A stretch of DNA of 64,000 nucleotides from Myrica gale (GCA_963930655.1 OZ005604.1:7326001-7390000), one strand, 5' to 3'. Numbered from the stretch's first letter, positions 11,172 to 23,790 are shown. A program made the numbers and translations. Notes: a model not told the origin generated them from the letters alone.

Positions 11172-14100
11172 AGTACAAGGCTAGTTGTTGCCCCCACATT
11201 TAGTGTCTTTTTTGTGTGTTATAGTGAATCATATTAATGTCTATTAACTAAAATATGTCTGTATTTATTTAGATTTTTTTAATAAGGTTTATTATACTTT
11301 AAGTATGTATTTATTAGGTGTTTAACATAGTTAATAATTTACAGGATGGTAGTCACTGCAATTAATTTTCATGGAAAGATCCTAAGATGTGTGTATATGG
11401 ACGAAGGGTGATTCAACGATTCCAAGCAATGCACTAGCAGAAGCTTGGTGAAGAAACTTCTTGGGAATCAATTCAGGGATAACTCTGACAGCAAAATAAG
11501 AACATGGAAGCCATAACTGCTTAACATCGAGAAGAGATCTATGTCATGGCTTTACTACATTGATTTGCCATTGAGGTAATGACTAATGAACAATGAGCCG
11601 AAATTGAGGCCATGACTGCGCAACATGTGTGAGATTAAGTGGAGAAAAGAAGGCCGAGGTCCAAATTATGGGTTATATGGATGCATTGGTTTTTAGCTAG
11701 TGACTTTTTTGGTGGAGTTTTGCTTGCTCAACTATATAGTTTTAGACTGTGTAGTCATTTCAAGCATATGTTACTGGCATGAGTTGTCTATGTACTCTTC
11801 TAATTCGGACAATATTTTTTTGTTGGCTCATTGGTTACTTTGTTCCTGACTATGTAGTCTCTTTGTAGTCGTCTTGTATTATTGTAACGATGTGTACTTC
11901 TTGTTAAATGAATTGCTGGTTGAGCTTATTTTGCATTAAATCTGTTCAAAATTATATGCCAATAGTTGAAACTAAATGAATGGTTATAACTATGCATTAA
12001 ATCAATTGCATAGACAAGTAGACCAAAAAATGGACAGTATCTTCCAAACCATATTCCACTTCCTACTTTTTACAAGTCATAATAAATACTCCAAAATTAC
12101 CTGCTCATATTCCATTACAAGTCAACAAAATAGTGATTGTCCAAAATGAAAACCATATTCCATTTTCCACAAAATAATGGCTATCCAAAATGCCAATACG
12201 ACAGCAAACCTACAATATCTGCCAAACGCACAAAAGAGACAACAATCGTTCCCATCACCACTAAAGCAATCAAAAAGCAACAAGCACATGTCCCAACACA
12301 TCAACACATTCTAAAATAAATCTCAACAGCAAGATCAAACAAAATGTCTCCAACACTACAAACAGATTCACAACACTTCTCCAACAACACTCCCAACACT
12401 ACAGTGCCATCGAGGTTTCTTCCTTTATATTTTGCCCCTAATCTATCTTTAGCTGGAGCCTTCCCGTTATCGCGAGGTCCATAGCCCGAAGGGTGGTTTG
12501 GTACTCTGAACTACACGCCATTGGCACCAGGAGGCCCCCAAGAGCATCTAACACCTAGTTCGAATTTTGGATCAGCCAATTCAATCACTACATGTGGTCT
12601 ACTACTGCTACTGCTGCTCACCTGCGACCCCACTCCCCATGCAACTTTTTAGATCGTTGCATCCATATTCGGGCAGCGATCCCCGTGGTATTCAACCTGC
12701 TGGTCAATAACGGTGGCTATGTAGAACACCTTCTAATGTGGCGTATCTATGCTTCTACTTTACTAGGGGGCTCTACCACAGCAAGGGCCTCTTTATACGG
12801 GACCTGAGCTCAAGCTCCTCACTTCTTGGATGTCTGCAAATATGAAAATTGGTTGTTAGGAAACATACATTTTTATGTTCGCCAGAATTGTAATATGCAC
12901 CGACTTTTTACCTTGCTGGTATAGCCCTGTCTGCTACCTTGGTATGAGCTGCGATAGTCTCCGGCTCCTGCATCATCAACTAAAGCAATGAATAATCCAA
13001 ATTGTCATATGATGTACTAAATGTTATTGGGAACTGATGTTGTTTATCATCACCGGTACAGATCGTCCCTCGGCAGTGGATTGGGAGGGTGTTGCTTCAT
13101 CTGCACGAGGTGTTCGCCGACTCTGGTCCTGCATCATCGACATGTGTTAGCAATGCATAATAAACCCATATAGTAATGTAAAAAACAATGTGCTTAAAAT
13201 TTTCACTTGTCTAGTCGTGTGGGTAGTTGGACTACTCTTTGAGGGAGTGAGTCTGCTATCGAACGATGCTGCTAGGGCACTAGACACACTGCGGTTACTA
13301 CATGAAGTTGTTCTTTGATTGAGTCGTGGACAAATGCGTTTATTGTGGCTTGACTCTTTACATTCAGACCACATGATTCTGTTATGATGCCTTAGAATCC
13401 TTCCACTTGAAGATGTTGGTTCCTCTGGTTCCCTTTTCCTCAATTTCCTAGGCCTACCAGGCTGAACCCTTGATGGTAGGGGCCATCGAATCATATGATG
13501 TATGTCGCTACAGATATTCAAAAGGCACTAGGTAGATAAGGGGTGCATATGCCTTTCGGTACACCTCAACAGTGTAATACCAATCAACATAGTCTTCTGA
13601 GTTTTTGCCGTCATATATTATAGCAGAAAACCTATGAGTGCATGGTATGTGTAATACCCCTACCCTTTAATCTTTTTCTAAACTTGTTTTGATAAACTTC
13701 TTATGACTTATGTTAGTATTTAAACCTTCTAAATTAAATAGATGTTTTAAATGCCACTTTTACGTGTTTGAATCTTTGTAAAAAAATATTTTGCCACTTA
13801 CTTAACTTTTATGAAACTTTCAATCTGATAGATTTAATTCATTATAATTAAGATTATGCTGCTGAAAAATTTCTTTTATTGCTCAATAAAATTATGTTGA
13901 TTAATTTATTATTGCCATGCATATAAATAATCCTTTTTAATGCATGATTTGATATCCTAAGTTTTAATGTTCTACATATTTTCTAGGCTCTGTGAATAAT
14001 TTTTAGTTAGGCCAAATTGTCTAAAATTGACTTAGGCTTGGACCTACCCTTTTTGGCCAATTATTTGGGCTGGATGGTGGGCCCATTAGGAAGATTAAGG

Positions 14101-14440
14101 TTGAACTTTATTGGGCCAAAAATGATAGATTTGAGTAGTGAAATTTGGCCCAAGAGCAAATCAAGAGAAATTCCCATTATTTTTTGCTATGGTCGGCCAA
14201 ATGAGTGATCTTTTTACCTAAATGGAGGCTAATTAATGAGGATTAAGGAGGATTTATGTCACTTGGAAAAATCTACCAATTTTGCCCCCCAAAACCAACG
14301 GGTGAAATTGCTTCACCTTGTAAAACTAGCCATAATCATTTAACTCTAGACATAGTTTTAACTCTAGCATTTAACCCTACCCTTTAACCTTTTTGGCTTG
14401 AATTTTCATGAGTTTTCTCCAATACGGTTAGCTAGAAGAT

Positions 14441-15016
14441 CTAACCTTGGGCATCATGGCTTAAGCCCGAAGACGATGCAACATGACGACCAGCAGTAGT
14501 AGCACTTTGTGAAGCTGGACTACTGAGATTGAGAAGCTCATCACGTTTCATTTTCAATGGCAACAAGCATTACAAGCATTACACATAGAAAAACAATGTA
14601 AAATCGAAAACTGAATAACAATGGCAACAAGCATTACACATAGAAAAACACCAATGCCAATCTTGGAGAACACTTAAATTAGGTCATAAGTAAATTAGTT
14701 AAAAATGAATTTAGAAAACAGAAATAGTACCAGCATACGAACTCGGTTCTTCTCTTCTTCACTGAGGACAAACTGCAACTTCATATGCACTTGACCACCT
14801 CCTTGGAGGGGAAACAGATCATCCCAAAGAGCTTTCTCCACTATAGTCTTGGTCTCAATTCCTGCCGAAAATGCATTGATCATCATCAGCCTTCTATTCA
14901 AGGATAATTAAATGAACTCAAATGGGAAATGTTTATATTAACCTGCGTGTGATATTTCCTGCCCATCAACATCCAAGAGAGCAACAATCAAGTTGTCACG
15001 AAGTGTTGTTAATGGG
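14441..15016 (-). pseudogene. Captured host-gene fragment, about three exons, inside the 3.9 kb element
   Basis: Two exons with proper splice sites join in frame: 14943-15016 (PLTTLRDNLIVALLDVDGQ and EISHA) and 14731-14861 (IETKTIVEKALWDDLFPL, then GGGQVHMKLQFVLSEEEKNR). A third block (about 14441-14550) continues with KRDELLNLSSPASQSATTAG and ends in a stop at 14441-14443; its acceptor is unclear. Keeping introns means it was copied as DNA rather than as spliced RNA. The wording LRDNL ... EKALWDDLF ... MKLQFVLSEEE resembles an uncharacterised plant protein family, possibly with a C2-like fold. I do not give it a name. It runs antisense to the element. Confidence 0.6.
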
Positions 15017-15389
15017 CTGTGAAAATCAGCACAAGTTACAACATTATCAGGGCAGTTCATTTTGCTCGGCTATACAGAGAGAATTGAGAGTTTCCACAGA
15101 GAGATGAGAGAAAGAAGGAAAGAGAGAAGAAGAAGAAGAGGAGGAGAGAAAAAAAGGGTAAGAAGTTTAGGTGAAATTGCTCCACATTTTTCTCCATTTA
15201 GTTTATTTTTCTTATCTTCTCCATTTCTGCTAACATTTTACCACCTTTTTAGGAGCTTTTAAAATTCAAACAGAAAAGGATTCAAAGAAGAGAAGGTAAG
15301 AGGGTCTAGATTTCACATGCGGGTGTATAGAGAAACAAGGATGTGGTCGTGCATGTCAATGTAGTGGGATTGATGTTGATTTGTTTTTT

Positions 15390-15605
15390 CTTCTTTCGTT
15401 TTTGCCATTAAATGTTACTGCACATTTGACTTCTTTTTGTCATTAAAAGTTACTTCATGTTTGATTTCCTTTTTCCATTAAAAGCTACTGCATGTTGATT
15501 TCCTTTTGCCATTAAAAATTTCTGCATGTTCGATTTCTTTTTGCCATTAAAATTTACGGCACGATTAATTTCTTTTTGCTATTAAACGTTACTGCCTTAG
15601 TGTTT
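15390..15605. repeat. Tandem repeat, about six diverged units of 35-38 bp
   Basis: The unit is roughly tttttgccattaaa(a)gttactgcatgtttgatttc. Copies differ by several bases and small indels. It lies within the 3.9 kb nested element. Confidence 0.8.
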
Positions 15606-18600
15606 ATGTGTGATGATATTTTTAGTAATTTTTAGTGTTTGGATGGTTTGCGTGTGAAGGACATTGAAGATGAACGGTTTTTGGTGAGAAATGATGCTTG
15701 CGTGTGAAAACATAATGTACTTTGAGTTTGCATGAGCACTGAAAAATACAAGCAAGCATTTATTAAGGTTTTAAATGTGATAAATATCACTTGTGTTTGC
15801 TGTGCGAAAAAGAAAATAAGATATGCAAGTATTTATTGATGATTCCTAAGGTATCTGGTTGTGTAATGCGATCTTGCATGTGTAAAATTATAAAATTTGA
15901 GCTTAATATTCTCTGAGTATGTTGCTGGACAATGTTTGGACAAACCTAAAAAAATTTCAAAGGAAAAAGATGAAGAGAAATGACAGCTATGACCCTAGGT
16001 GCCGCTAGGGGCAGATTCAACATTTCTAGAAAATGTAGGGGTAAAAGAGTCCAAACATAAAAAATGGGTATATGGCAGTGTTAACCATAAAATAAAGTAC
16101 ATATGGTGAAAATTTGAGCTAAATATGAATTACATAGGGGCCCAAAACACGAGGCTCATTTAGATAAAAAAAATGGGGCCTATAAAGTGAAATAGCTTTT
16201 AAGACTTAAAAAGAGATTTAAAATCAAATCAATAATTTTCTAGAAAAAAACTCTAAAGGTCCAATTTTTTTTAATAATTAGATAATTAATAATCAAAATA
16301 AACAGTCAAAGCAATAAAAAAATAAATCTAATGAATTATTATTATTACCTTCGGCATGTTATGTATCTTTTGATTTAAATTGAATGTGATGCACTAGAAT
16401 ATTATGAAAATTTGATGTTACATTTCATCAGAGCATATGCATCATTGGTCATGTGCTGTGATGGGCAATGCTGAGGAAAAAATACTGTCAAGTGTGAGAT
16501 GGTCATGGTTTTTGGAAAATGACTGTTCTTGTGACGGTACCGATCACCCTTGAGGGGATGTGCAACCAACACTTACGAGATCAATGGGTGGCCTCCTCCA
16601 GGCAGGAAGCAATGTAGTGCTTTGCCTCGAATTTGTCTTGTTGTGTGGGTTAACACAGGACTGCCTCAGTGGAAGGGGAGTGAGACGCACAACCCTTTCT
16701 CTGGGGGTTAAACAGTAGACGGATTTGTGGGCATCTCATGATAATTGTTAGTCAGGGACTGTCAAAGTGGCGTTGTCACATGTGCATCATATATTTGACT
16801 TATTTTATTTGCATATTATTATTTTAGTTTACTTTATATAATTCTCTCATCAGCTTTTTATTTAGTTATTGTCATGTTGTCCCCATCCCCGACCTTACTG
16901 AGTCCTTAAGACTCACCCCTATTTATTTTTTTTGTTGCATGTACTTGTATTTTAACATTAGTAGCAGCAGATAAGGGTGTTCGAGAACTTCGTGTATGTG
17001 TGTTGGTTTCCTATGATGTAGTAGTTGAGCACTTCCACTACTGGTTGCCAAAGGACGCACCCTCGTCTGCACCTCTTCCTCCTTGGATCCTTCATATACT
17101 GGTAGAGCCAGTAATGGCACGGACGATGAGGCTTAGGATCAGTACCTAGTAGTTGTTTTTGGAGGTTGTACTTTTGGACTCCGGTCTAGTGAGTTATGTT
17201 TTATTAATATCTCTGTAGACAGTAGTGAGTCTTTGGAACGCTCACCCTTTTGTATATCGGCCACTTTTGTCTAATCCTTGTAAAGGGTACTTATAGTTTA
17301 CCTTGGTAAAAGTATTATTTTCATCTATTTTCTCTTATCTCCTTAACTTGTGAATTTCACAGATTTTTTTATTGTTAGCAAGCAAGTATTGAAATTTAGT
17401 TATTTACTTCTTTATTTTTTAAAACGTGTTAACTCTGATTTCACCAATTTAGGAAAAGATTTCCACTTTCACCTTTTTTAAGGGCTCCTTAGTCTTTTTA
17501 ACATCAAGATAATAACGTGTCGTAATCTCGCTATTTTATATTTTCCATTACTATAAAAAGAGTTAGAGGTTAATACGAGCACGGGGCGTTACAGTATGCC
17601 AGTCATATCCAAATTTCTGCATGGGCAAGTATGCCTCAGTAGATTCACCATGAATTGCTTCAAATGATACTCAACCTCGAAGAACCATTCCTCAGCATAT
17701 ATCGGGAGACAATAGCTGGCCTCCTGATCAATCTCCTTAAGATTCTCCATTATCCGTGGGCATCCCAATGTGCTTAATTATCCCCTCCCTCTTAAGCTGG
17801 TATCTTCTCATGAGCTTCTTTTTTATCATCTTTATCATGCGTTGCTGGGTTGAGCATCTTCAGCTTGTCCATTTTCTTATTGAAGTCCGCCTCCGTATAT
17901 ATTGTTGCAGCTCCTCACAGTTTGTCTTTCAACGCTACCACGCGATGCCCAACATCTCTAAAGTTAGCGTATAAGTGTCTGACACAAAATCAGTGGTCTA
18001 CCATTTGTATGACAACATCGAAAACTGGTACAAGTTCCTGAAAAACATACAAATAAGGTAGTAAATTGATTATTTTCTTGGCTAAAGCAACAAATGCACA
18101 CGATCTCGACGTAAGAAACATACCTTTTGTCGGCCAAACATGAATGTCAAACCACCGAGTGGAGCGACAATGAGATCTCCCATAAGTGTCTCTAAGAACC
18201 ACATCCAACTGTCCTTAAGCTCTATTTCCACAGCTGTTATTTGGATCCCGAGCGATCGCGGTCAACAACTTCCCTTTGAATTCACCTTTAAGAAAGTAAT
18301 AGTCCAAACATATTAGGAAGGAAAAAGACAACTGCTAACAAAAAAAGCATCAGCACCTGAAGACAACATAAGCTTGACAAAAATTAAATAACGCAGAGGA
18401 CCACATGTGCTAGGCACAATAATCTATCATGACCACATCAAGGGACCACAACTTGTCGGCCACCATTGTAAACCAAAATAAAATAGTTGGTTTTTTAATA
18501 CTACATCACAATCGAGAGTGCAAAATAAGCCAATCTAAATACACAAGGGTGAGAACCTCATACGAGCAATCAAAGGTTCAAATCAGAAAATCCAAACTTG

Positions 18601-19145
18601 GTGAAAATCTTCATTCAGCCTCATCAACCAAATCAAAATATCAAAGCAAGATGAGGAGTAGCAATTAAGCAGTGGATTCAACAGCGATTGAGCTATACCG
18701 TATACGAGCTTCGTAATATCCAACATCGTCATCCTCTAGGGTTTCGTTGAAAATGCGCTTGGAAAGACCGTTATCTTCGGCGCAATCGGGGGGTCAATGG
18801 TGGTTCAACGACGTTTGGGTTCAATAGAACAAATGGTCCAAGTCAATCAACTGATCGAAGATGATTTTTGGGTTAGGGTTCACACACAAGGTAATCGGGT
18901 GAGTGAGGTAATTGACGGCACAAAACTGGGATGAGGCAGTCGAGGTTGTCAAGGGCAGACTAGAGTCACTTGGTCTCACTTACGAAAGGTATTTTGGAAA
19001 AGGCAGGTGGCTTAGCGCATGTGTGACGCACGTGATGACGAATTCCATGACATTTAATGAGATATTTGATGGGGCCAAACATTGAGAATGTCTGAAATTT
19101 AGAGGACGTAAATCACAGTTAACGGGCGAACAATGACATTACCCC

Positions 19146-21580
19146 ATATTATTTTTATTAAAATTCAAACTTGATTTATTTTAAAAGGCTATCCCATTTT
19201 CAAAAGTGTATAAAAGTTCGAAATGTTGATTTTACTTCATAAGTTATCTTTTAAAAAAATTAAATTTTAAAAAAGAGATATTTAATCTTTATCTCATTAG
19301 ATTTATGATAAAAAAAGTTCTGAATTTCAATACGTCTAGAACATGTTTGAATTTTTTTTAAAAGAATAGAAATCCAATATTTGATAAGTCTTATCAGATC
19401 TAGCGTCCTTCTTTAAATATGATTGCAATCTAATTTTTCATAAATCCTTTCTTAGTCTTTTGTATACATATTGAGTAGGAGAAGAAGAAATCAATAACGA
19501 GATTTTAATCTAAGTTTTTGAGGTCATAGAGGTTAAATTGATAAATGATTCGGAGATCATGTAAGCAGGGTTATTTTGTTAGATTTTTCTAAAATTTCGA
19601 GGTGATATTTAGAGAATTGCATGTTTATCGAAAACCCTCGGAGTTTATCTGCAATATGTTATAATAAAATTGTTATAAGATGTTTTTACATGCATTGGTG
19701 TAATCATGAGCCTTTATAATGTCTATGAATTATTTGATGATTTACCTCATGATTTCGAATATTTAAGACTTCCCTATAGAAGCATACCTCTAGCTTTTGT
19801 TTAGCATAACATACATATTTTCTGTGAAATCAAGTTTGGGTTTAGTAGTGGCATTAGCGGGTAATTAGTGAATTAGTATAGTGATTTAGTTGTGATTTGG
19901 AGATGAATTAATACTTGATGTATTAATTTTAAAACTTTGATTAGGATCTGATTAAGTGAGAATTGGAGTTCGCTAGTAACTGAGTTTTTATTCAGGATGT
20001 TGATGAGCACGTTTTGAGTTAATTAATTTTTTTAAGCTAGAAGGACGTAATTTCATCAAAAACCAAACCACATGATTTTTATTCTACTAATAGGTCGGGA
20101 GTTTATCCATGAGTTTATGGTTCAATTTTGGAGACTTTCTATTTTTCGGGAGCAAGTATGATGTTTTATGATGATTGTTGGATTATTGATGACACTTAGT
20201 GAAACTTAGGCATTAAGTTATGCAATTTCGACAGCCCTAAAGAGTGACACATAGCAAGGCTAGGAAGCATGATAAATCAAGGCCAGAAGCACGACGAATC
20301 AAGGCTAGAAAAATACGATGAAAAAGGCTATAACCTAGAGAGCACGAAGTGTCGAACACCGGGTGAATCGACGGTGACTCGCCATAGCTACCTAGGTGAA
20401 TTTTGAGCATAGGCTTGCCTTGCAGCTGTTGTAGCTTGTTAGGTGTTTACGTGAGGTGAACATATCCTTTTGACTTTCCAAAGCTAGCTAAGCTAGGTCG
20501 GGTATGTGTCGAATTGTGATCGGCTGTGTTTTCCTATAAATAGAGGTGACATCCAGCCATTGTAGAGTACACCATTCAATCCAAAATTTTGTGATTTAAA
20601 GCTTGAGATAAAGAGTGAAGTGAAGTGAGAGAAAGAGAATGAAAAAATTTAGAAAAGATTCGGCTACATTAGAGGTAAGTTATCTTGGTTAACTTTGATT
20701 TCGATTCAAAACTTTTCAAAAGGATTGTGAGAATCTCTTGTGTTTTTCAAAATTAGACTAACATCTATTGATGTTATTTGTGTTCTTCATGTTCTTGTTT
20801 TTCTTTGTGTTCATCGTGTTCTTAATGAAGAGCAAGCTCATTTTTTCAAAATAGTATCATTAAAGTTCGATTCGTTTTTAAGTTATTTTTCAAACGTTAT
20901 TCCGCATCTTTTCAAAAAATTTCCAACAAATGTTTTTTAAAGCTTAATCATATTCTTTTGAATAATTATTTATGATTTCAAAACTCTATGTCTTTTGATT
21001 TTGTCAAAATATTAGTTTTTTCTACGTGGGGGTTAAGCCGATTTTTAACCGGGAAATCAAGGTGTTGTTTTTGTTCCTTCACAACATCTTTCTTTTAAAT
21101 ATTTTTTCTGATTTCCAAGGGAAAGGCTTAAGATATAGCATATGATGTATGATATGTATGTACATTGGCATGATACATGCATACTTAACTTGTACTTTAA
21201 AAAGGGAAGTTTGAGGGTTAAAGTATGGTTAAGGTATGACAAATCATGTATGATATGTATGATCATTGACATGAGACATGTATACTTGTACTTTGAAGTC
21301 GTGATAGTACCGTGCACAAGAGGATGTGTACCACATGTTGTAGCATCATGACCATTCCCTTGAAAAGATCATGGTTGTGTTTCTTAAAATCTTGTTCCTT
21401 TAACGATCCCCCCACTGACCGAAACTTCAATTTAATAGCGGCATCCATTACTATAAGACAACGCTTAAGATCTTGACGGTCCTGTCTATTACAATATAGA
21501 ACAATTTTGAAGCTATGTTTATATGCTTTTGTGCATGGTAAAGAATTATGTAATATTTTATGGATGATTATTATATGATA
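19146..21580 (+). repeat. Repeat family A, main copy; LTR-like, with a possible promoter
   Basis: This is the continuation of 10346-10480 after the MULE. Its first 650 bases match 23060-23765 in inverted orientation, for example gcatgcattggtgtaatca, gagaattgcatgttta and ctcggagttta; a block near 21510-21560 matches 23030-23090. The middle holds cctataaatagagg (20533-20546) followed by a purine-rich tract with gagtgaagtgaagtgagaga, resembling the promoter and R region of an LTR. No protein domain is visible. A diverged duplication lies at 21142-21300 (two copies of atgtatgatatgtatg). An LTR origin is inferred, not shown. Confidence 0.55.
20533..20546 (+). promoter_or_regulatory. TATA-box-like motif in repeat family A
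   Basis: cctataaatagagg is a near-ideal plant TATA context, placed before a purine-rich stretch as in LTR promoters. Confidence 0.45.
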
Positions 21581-22166
21581 TCTGTGATTTTGTCAAACCA
21601 TGAGGCACAAAATTCAAAGCTACAATATTGGTACCAATTGCAACCAAAGAGAGTGCATAAATCATGGAAACGAGATGGTTTAGGTTCTTTCCTAGTGCAC
21701 ACTTAGTAACGTGCCAAGACTTAATAGGGGAAATTCTAAGCAGAGTATATTTAGTCAGCCCCCAGCTAAGTTTCAAGGAGTCTTTGGATTCCACAATCCT
21801 GGGTGTAAACTGTAACAAATTGCTAAAATATTTGATAAACTTTGTATTTGATTGAAGAACTACACAAATAGTAACATAATGTCCATTCGAGATGACAAAT
21901 CTCCCCAAACACTATATGTGAAAATGATCTTCGAGGCCTCTACATGGCTGATTCTCTCTATAATTGTCTTCACAAATGGGCTTGGGCTAACTACTAACAG
22001 GGCTTAAAGCACAAACAACTAACAGAGCTTATAGCCCCAAACGAAAATACAAAGACTACTAACCTTAACCAACTAAAGCCAGCTAACATAATCTCAAGCT
22101 CAGCTGAACGCTAAGCCCAGCCCAGCCCAGCCCAGTGCTCGATCAAAAGACCACAAAGACCCTCCA
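21581..22166. other. Intergenic region with a short CCCAG microsatellite, no gene seen
   Basis: Contains gcccagcccagcccagcccag at about 22109-22134 (five-base unit). The minus-strand frame at 21558-21908 has no recognisable domain. Confidence 0.5.
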
Positions 22167-22364
22167 GGTGGGTTTGTTTTGTAAAATTTTAGTATTGTTA
22201 AAATTTAAGGTATTGAGTTTAGTGAAAAAGTGAAGAGAGAGATAATTTTTTATATTTTTTGTAGTGAAAAGTTATGATTTGATGGGGGAGAGAGATATTA
22301 TATTGTAATAGTTTATTGTGTTAAAATTTTAGAGGGTGTAAAATTTTATGTTGCAAACATACCC
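22167..22364. mobile_element. MITE copy 2, reverse orientation to copy 1
   Basis: Reads ggtgggtttgttttgtaaaa ... gcaaacataccc. Inner blocks (gtgaaaaagtgaagagagag, gatgggggagagagat) are the reverse complement of the copy at 8485-8683. The flanking 3 bp do not match, so the target duplication has decayed or the ends are slightly off. Confidence 0.75.
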
Positions 22365-23029
22365 TAAGTCAAATGTTGTCTCTCGTCTGATGTCCAAAAA
22401 CTCTAGAACTCAACCTCCCTTCGCATGTCTTCCCCTCCACCATCGACTGTTACATAAACAAGACCAGAGTTATAGGCCAAGGAAATTTTTATAGACTTAT
22501 GATGAACATATCAATGTTGTTTTACGGTTATAGTTATATGTTATTTGAATTAAGATTTATGACTTTTTTATTGCATTTTACTTCTTAAATATGGCTCATA
22601 AAGTGCACCTTATTATAATAACTTTACTTATTGAGTTGTTGACTTTTCTCTTGCTTCTTTTCATATGTTATTTAGTAGCGTGCCGAAAATTGTGAATATG
22701 ATTTAAGCGAACTATTGTTATTCAATTGTTTTTAAGTTTTAAAATTGATTATGTTATTAAACATTATTTATTTTGTGATAACTGATTTTTACGCCAAAAT
22801 TTTTACTGATTTTCACTAGTTTTATGCATAAACTAGTTTTATGCATAATCCAAGTCATGCTATGGATATAATTCTTCTTAAGTCTTAACATATTATCAAG
22901 TGTGCACTTGGGAAGAACTTACTAAATAAACCATATTGTTTCTAGGATGAGTGCGTCATTGGGGTTGCAATTGATATTAATGTTGTAGCTTTAAACTTTG
23001 GGTTTCAGGGTTGAAAACATAAGACATAT
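22365..23029. other. Intergenic region, no gene seen
   Basis: AT-rich, with a small 16 bp tandem duplication (actagttttatgcata, near 22816-22850). Nothing else recognisable. Confidence 0.55.
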
Positions 23030-23790
23030 CTTACAATAATCATCCACAAAATATTATATCATTCTTTGCTATGCACAAAACTACGTAAATACATAAACTT
23101 CCAAATCGTAATATGTACATATGAAATTCTATAAGAAAATCGTAAACATATAAAATCATGCGACAAATCATCAAATACCAAAATTGACATTAAAAAGGCT
23201 CGTGATTATACCAATGCATGCAAAAATATTTCATAGCAATTTTACTATGACATAAGGCACATAAACTCCGAGAGTTTTTAATAAAACATGCAATTATCAA
23301 AATATCACTCGGACTTTTAGAGAAATCTAGCATAAGAATGATGCTTACTTCGATCTTCAAAACACTTGAACCTCGTGACCTCAAGAAATTAATGAAAAAC
23401 TAGATTGCAGCTCTAACACCTCCTACGCTTAATTTCTTCTTCTCCCCCTCAATATGCGCAAGAGACTAAAAAAGGATTAATGAAATACTAGATTGCAACC
23501 CTATTTAAAGAATAACTAACAAACTTATCAAAGATCGAGTTGCTATCCATTTTTATTAAAAAATCAAACATATTCTAGAAGTATTAAAATTCAAAACTAT
23601 TATAAGGTTATCTAAAACATATATTCTTTAAAATTTAAACACTTTTTAAAAAATATAACATTTTGAAATAAAATAAGCATTTCAAACTTTAAACACTTTT
23701 AAAAAGGGTAACTTTTTCAAATAAATCAAAATTTTAAATTTAATAAAAATAATATTTCAGTAATAATAATATAAGGAAATGTGTGTGCTA
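23030..23790 (-). repeat. Repeat family A, inverted and internally deleted copy; carries the MULE empty site
   Basis: The reverse complement of this stretch aligns along 19146-19800 and then with 21500-21560, so about 1.7 kb is missing from its middle. At about 23740-23765 it reads, on the minus strand, gaaatattatttttattaaa, which is the MULE target atattattt present once. The two copies form an imperfect inverted repeat with a spacer of about 3.3 kb. Confidence 0.7.

Larger units (their letters stand above)
13650..17593 (+). mobile_element. 3.9 kb TG...CA retroelement (solo LTR or non-autonomous element) nested in the MULE transposase
   Basis: It begins tgtaatacccc and ends ggggcgttaca, imperfect inverted ends typical of Ty3/Gypsy-type LTRs. 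The 5 bp direct repeat gtatg flanks it (13645-13649 and 17594-17598). LTR-like landmarks near the right side include gagtccttaagactcaccc (16900-16918). I see no pair of long direct repeats inside and no gag or pol. It is therefore either one very long solo LTR or a non-autonomous element. It also carries antisense exons of a host gene (14441-15016) and a tandem repeat (15390-15605). The boundaries are secure; the class is inferred. Confidence 0.8.
13147..18290 (-). pseudogene. MURA-type MULE transposase, decayed and split by a nested 3.9 kb element
   Basis: Coding remnants read on the minus strand. From 18290 downward: LLTAIARDPNN, then DSWMWFLETLMGDL, followed by FGRQK, the usual order of the MULE transposase core. 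Near 17970-17850 comes FCVRHLYANFRDVGH with LKDKLWGAA, the conserved block around a catalytic-region His. At 17640-17600 lies TCPCRNLDMTG, the first half of a SWIM zinc finger. The nested element (13650-17593) interrupts here. The frame resumes at 13649 with IPCTHRFSAIIYDGK, DYVDWYYTVEVY and, at 13460-13330, GRPRKLRKREPEEP and SSHNKRICP, a degenerate zinc knuckle. Frameshifts and stops lie between 18290 and 17640, and the N-terminal part is lost. It cannot make an intact enzyme. Confidence 0.85.
10481..19145 (-). mobile_element. Mutator-like transposable element (MULE) with long terminal inverted repeats, 8.7 kb
   Basis: The left terminal repeat (about 10481-10676) and the right one (about 18985-19145) are inverted copies beginning (g)gggtaatgtcattgttcgccc. 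They share inner blocks such as catcacgtgcgtc and catgcgctaag; the left one has about 40 extra bases. A 9 bp direct repeat, atattattt, flanks the element (10472-10480 and 19146-19154), the target-site size of Mutator elements. Inside are a decayed MURA-type transposase on the minus strand and a small GRF zinc-finger frame on the plus strand. Without the 3.9 kb element nested at 13650-17593 it would be about 4.7 kb. The empty site survives in the inverted repeat copy near 23740-23765. Confidence 0.9.
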
